From: Cupriavidus gilardii
GTDB lineage: Bacteria; Pseudomonadota; Gammaproteobacteria; Burkholderiales; Burkholderiaceae
Reading direction: 5' to 3'
DNA: 64,000 nt
Assembly: GCF_013314895.1 (NCBI RefSeq)
Contig: NZ_JABTYE010000027.1
Location: forward strand, 1-64,000
This document shows positions 61,377 through 64,000 of this stretch, piece after piece. The stretch's first letter is position 1. Every line of letters starts with the position of its first letter. The notes beneath the pieces are model-generated. The model searched no databases, was not told where the DNA came from, and worked only from the letters and a program-made list of their open reading frames with translations. Made by a program: the position numbers and the translations under genes.

Positions 61377-61818
61377 CTGCGACGGGAAACTGGAGCGGTG
61401 AAGGGGGGCGGTCATCGGCATGCGGTCCGTGCCGCTGCCTTGCCATCGCCATGTCGTCGAGATGTCGCCGCGATGTCGACGCCAGTCGTGGCCATTGTCA
61501 ACAGAATGCCGGAAGCGCCACTGAAGCTGATACACTGCGCCTTGATGTCGAGGCGCGGCGATGACGGCCGCGCCCGGCGCAAGGGGCGGTGCAGTCGCGA
61601 TCGGTTCGACCGGGTGGTCGAGCGGTTGCAAGCGCGCCGCAAGCAGTGAAAGATGGTCGTCGGCCGCGCAAGGTCGGCACATGGTCGGAATTTTTCGGGA
61701 CGCGATCCCGGGGATCCGGGGCAACCGGCGCACACGGCGCCGAACTGGAGCGCCAATGGCCCGATCAAAGCAGAACGCGCAAGCGATCCGGATGGAAATG
61801 CAGATGCAGGCGGGAAAG
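61377..61818. other. 442-base gap with a possible tiny gene
   Basis: No conserved gene is seen. A TGA-TACACT extended -10 (61528-61536) is followed eight bases later by an ATG opening a 34-codon frame. The rest is arginine-rich shadow sequence up to the tRNA-Leu terminator. Confidence 0.5.
61545..61649 (+). CDS. possible 34-residue basic peptide
   Basis: The frame begins MSRRGDDGRARRKGR and ends ERLQARRKQ. It is strongly basic. The only support is the -10 element TGATACACT ending eight bases before the ATG, a spacing like that at dnaX and surE. There is no Shine-Dalgarno and no recognised homologue. It may well be spurious. Confidence 0.2.
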   Translation: MSRRGDDGRARRKGRCSRDRFDRVVERLQARRKQ

Positions 61819-61856
61819 AAAAAACCCGCAGCGCCGGAAAGCGATGCGGGTTTTTT
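61819..61856 (-). terminator. terminator of tRNA-Leu
   Basis: AAAAAACCCGCA and TGCGGGTTTTTT form a perfect 12-bp stem around a 14-base loop. On the minus strand it ends in TTTTTTCTTTC, five bases after the tRNA. Confidence 0.85.
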
Positions 61857-61860
61857 GATC

Positions 61861-61947
61861 TGGTGCCCAGGAGAGGACTCGAACCTCCACAGTGTTGCCA
61901 CCGCTAGGACCTGAACCTAGTGCGTCTACCAATTCCGCCACCTGGGC
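61861..61947 (-). tRNA. tRNA-Leu (CAG)
   Basis: An 87-base class II tRNA with encoded CCA. On the minus strand the acceptor is GCCCAGG/CCTGGGC, and the anticodon stem CTAGG/CCTAG holds loop TTCAGGT with anticodon CAG. A variable arm (CGGTGGCAACACTG) and the T-arm GGTTCGAGTCC follow. Confidence 0.95.
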
Positions 61948-61972
61948 AGGTGTCGAAACAACCGAAGCGCTC

Positions 61973-62000
61973 ATTATAGCGACGACAATCGATTTGTCAA
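61973..62000 (-). promoter_or_regulatory. consensus promoter of tRNA-Leu
   Basis: On the minus strand perfect TTGACA (62000-61995) and TATAAT (61978-61973) are 16 bases apart. The element ends only 17 bases from the rnr start codon on the other strand. Confidence 0.88.
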
Positions 62001-62017
62001 ATCCTCTTTAGAAGAAA

Positions 62018-64000
62018 TTGAATCAGAACAACTATCCGATCCCGAGTCGGGAAGAAATCCTCGGCGTGCTCCGTACTTCCGGTTCGCCACTGTCGGCCGG
62101 CGATATCGCCAAGGCCCTCGCCGTCACGCGCAAGGAGCATGACGGCTTCCAGAAACGGCTGGCCGCGATGGAACGCGACGGCCAGATCGAACTGAACCGC
62201 AAGGGCCGCTACGAACTTGCCCATCAGCCCAATTTCGTGGTCGGCCGCGTGCAGGGCCACCGCGACGGCTTCGGCTTCCTGATCCGCGACGACGGCGAGG
62301 ACGATATCTTCCTGCCCGAGCGCGAGCTGCAGAAGGCGATGCACAACGATCGCGCCCAGGTGCGTGTGATCGGCTACGACCGTCGCGGCCGCCCCGAGGG
62401 GCAGATCGTCGAGATCGTCGAGCGGGCCAATCGTTTCGTGATCGGCCGCCTGCTCAGCGAGGGCGGCGTGCTGGTGGTGGCGCCCGAGGACAAGCGCATC
62501 AGCCAGGACATCCTGATCCCGCCGCGCGCGCAGGGCAAGGCAAAGGTCGGCCAGGTCGTCAGCGTCGAGATCGTCGAGTATCCGGACCGCTATGTGCAGC
62601 CGGTCGGCCGCGTGGTCGAGGTGCTGGGCGAGATCGACGACCCCGGCATGGAGATCGAGATCGCGGTGCGCAAGTACGGCGTGCCGCATGCGTTCTCGCC
62701 GGCCGCCGCCAAGGAGGCCGAGGCGCTGCCCGATGAAGTGCGCGAGGCCGACCTGGAGCACCGCATCGATCTGCGCGACGTGCCGCTGGTCACGATCGAC
62801 GGCGAGGATGCGCGCGACTTCGACGATGCGGTCTACTGCGAGCCGGTCAAGATCGGCCGCGCCAAGGGCTGGCGCCTGATCGTCGCGATCGCCGACGTGT
62901 CGCACTACGTGCGTCCCGGCACGCCGCTGGACGCCGATGCGCTCGACCGCGCCACCTCGGTCTACTTCCCGCGCCGCGTGATTCCGATGCTGCCGGAGAA
63001 GCTGTCGAACGGGCTGTGTTCGCTGAACCCGCTGGTCGACCGCCTGTGCATGGTCTGCGACGCGGTGATCACCGCCAAGGGCGAGCTGAAGGCCTACCAG
63101 TTCTATCCCGCCGTGATGCATTCGGCCGCGCGCCTGACCTACAACGAGGTCTGGTCTGTGCTGTCGAATACCAAGGGCCCGGAGGCACACAAGCGCGCCG
63201 AGCTGGTGCCGCATCTGCAGAACCTGTACGAGCTGTACCAGGTCCTGCTGAAGGCGCGCCGCGAGCGCGGGGCGATCGACTTCGACACCACCGAGACCTA
63301 TATCGTCTGCAATGCGCAGGGCAAGATCGAGCAGATCCTGCCGCGCACGCGCAACGACGCGCACCGGCTGATCGAGGAATGCATGCTGACCGCCAACGTC
63401 TGTGCGGCCGATTTCCTCGAGCGCTTCAAGCACCCGACGCTGTACCGCGTCCATGCCGGACCCAGCGAGGAAAAACTCAAGGCGCTGCGCGAGTTCCTGA
63501 AGACCTCGGGCCTGTCGCTGGGCGGCGGCGACAAGCCGCAGGCCTCGGACTATGCCGAGGTCATGGACAAGATCAAGGCGCGTCCCGACGCTGCGCTGCT
63601 GCAGACGATGCTGCTGCGCTCGATGCAGCAGGCGGTCTACAGCCCGGACAATATCGGCCACTTCGGCCTGTCCTATGAGGCCTACGCGCACTTCACCAGC
63701 CCGATCCGGCGCTATCCGGACCTGCTGGTGCACCGGGCCATCAAGGCGGTGCTGGCGCATACCAAGTATCAGCCGGTGTTCCCCCCGGGCACTGCGCTCA
63801 ATACCGCGATCTCGCCGAAGGCGCGCCGCATGCAGGCCAAGGATGAGGCCGCTCGGGCCGAAAAGATGGCTGGCCGCGCGCGTCGCAACGAGGCGGTGTG
63901 GGACGAGCTCGGGCTGCACTGCTCGGCCAACGAGCGGCGTGCCGACGAGGCCTCGCGCGACGTCGAGGCCTGGCTCAAGTGCTACTTCATGCGCGACAAG
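62018..64000 (+). CDS. rnr: ribonuclease R (3' end cut by the window)
   Basis: 661 residues of a processive 3'-5' exoribonuclease of the RNB family; the usual length is near 800, so the RNB end and S1 domain are outside. Visible parts are the N-terminal helix-turn-helix (IPSREEILGVLRTSGSPLSAGDIAKAL), cold-shock domains (GFGFLIRDDGEDDIFLP) and the catalytic RNB region with DGEDARDFDDAVY, ADVSHYV and HFTSPIRRYPDL. The frame begins at TTG (62018), with an in-frame TAG nine bases before it, so TTG is the only plausible start. The sequence NNYPIPSREE that follows matches the normal RNase R start. Leftward tRNA-Leu is divergent from it. Confidence 0.95.
   Translation, partial: MNQNNYPIPSREEILGVLRTSGSPLSAGDIAKALAVTRKEHDGFQKRLAAMERDGQIELNRKGRYELAHQPNFVVGRVQGHRDGFGFLIRDDGEDDIFLPERELQKAMHNDRAQVRVIGYDRRGRPEGQIVEIVERANRFVIGRLLSEGGVLVVAPEDKRISQDILIPPRAQGKAKVGQVVSVEIVEYPDRYVQPVGRVVEVLGEIDDPGMEIEIAVRKYGVPHAFSPAAAKEAEALPDEVREADLEHRIDLRDVPLVTIDGEDARDFDDAVYCEPVKIGRAKGWRLIVAIADVSHYVRPGTPLDADALDRATSVYFPRRVIPMLPEKLSNGLCSLNPLVDRLCMVCDAVITAKGELKAYQFYPAVMHSAARLTYNEVWSVLSNTKGPEAHKRAELVPHLQNLYELYQVLLKARRERGAIDFDTTETYIVCNAQGKIEQILPRTRNDAHRLIEECMLTANVCAADFLERFKHPTLYRVHAGPSEEKLKALREFLKTSGLSLGGGDKPQASDYAEVMDKIKARPDAALLQTMLLRSMQQAVYSPDNIGHFGLSYEAYAHFTSPIRRYPDLLVHRAIKAVLAHTKYQPVFPPGTALNTAISPKARRMQAKDEAARAEKMAGRARRNEAVWDELGLHCSANERRADEASRDVEAWLKCYFMRDK

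Noticed and set aside
61997..63919. 640-codon minus-strand frame
   Set aside because: It is the antisense shadow of rnr, whose RNB motifs are intact on the plus strand. rnr runs off the window end, which hides its own stop.

Overview
The window is a gene-dense, GC-rich bacterial chromosome segment made almost entirely of conserved core genes. It most resembles the Burkholderiales (Betaproteobacteria). The evidence is the order ndk-rlmN-pilF-rodZ-ispG-hisS-yfgM-bamB-der-hfq-hflX-hflK-hflC-hisZ-purA, the blocks surE-pcm-nlpD-rpoS and dnaX-ybaB-recR, the neighbourhood rpmE2/rho/trxA/addB-addA, a 79-residue Hfq, and a Bug-type tricarboxylate-binding protein. The genus cannot be fixed from sequence alone. 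No insertion sequence, prophage, integrase or CRISPR array was seen.

Layout. 1-3.6 kb: a patatin-like lipoprotein, gltX and a tRNA-Ala/Glu/Asp operon. 3.6-10.3 kb, all on the minus strand: a MATE exporter, an ArnT-like glycosyltransferase, rpmE2, mtfA, rho and trxA. 10.8-18.2 kb: a small unknown protein and the AddB/AddA recombination nuclease. 18.4-24.8 kb: the SRP RNA gene, a B12-dependent ribonucleotide reductase, dnaX, ybaB and recR. 24.8-33.6 kb is the most accessory-looking part: a LysR regulator, a class III CoA-transferase, an HMG-CoA lyase-like enzyme, a Bug binding protein, a complete ABC importer of unknown substrate and a quinone oxidoreductase. 33.8-41.9 kb: surE-pcm-nlpD-rpoS-exonuclease, an EEP-family hydrolase, rlmD and a Bax-inhibitor-1 protein. 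42.1-60.1 kb: the long housekeeping series from ndk to a purine-type phosphoribosyltransferase. 60.2-64 kb: an NAD(P)-binding protein with an Rrf2 regulator and matching operators, tRNA-Leu, and rnr, which is cut by the window end.

How the genes work together. Several genes are translationally coupled by ATGA start/stop overlaps: addB-addA, CoA-transferase-lyase, rpoS-exonuclease and rlmN-pilF. The recombination and replication genes (addAB, dnaX, ybaB, recR), envelope genes (bamB, yfgM, nlpD, rodZ, pilF) and RNA/translation genes (rho, hfq, rnr, rlmN, rlmD, gltX, hisS, tRNAs) are ordinary core functions. The points of interest are mostly regulatory or structural: paired Rrf2 operators, very short or absent leaders in front of dnaX and surE, a terminator-like hairpin in the gltX leader, a 23-bp intraoperonic hairpin between yfgM and bamB, dispersed GAGAGGG palindromes, and many intergenic short tandem repeats. 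I found no convincing wholly new multi-gene system.
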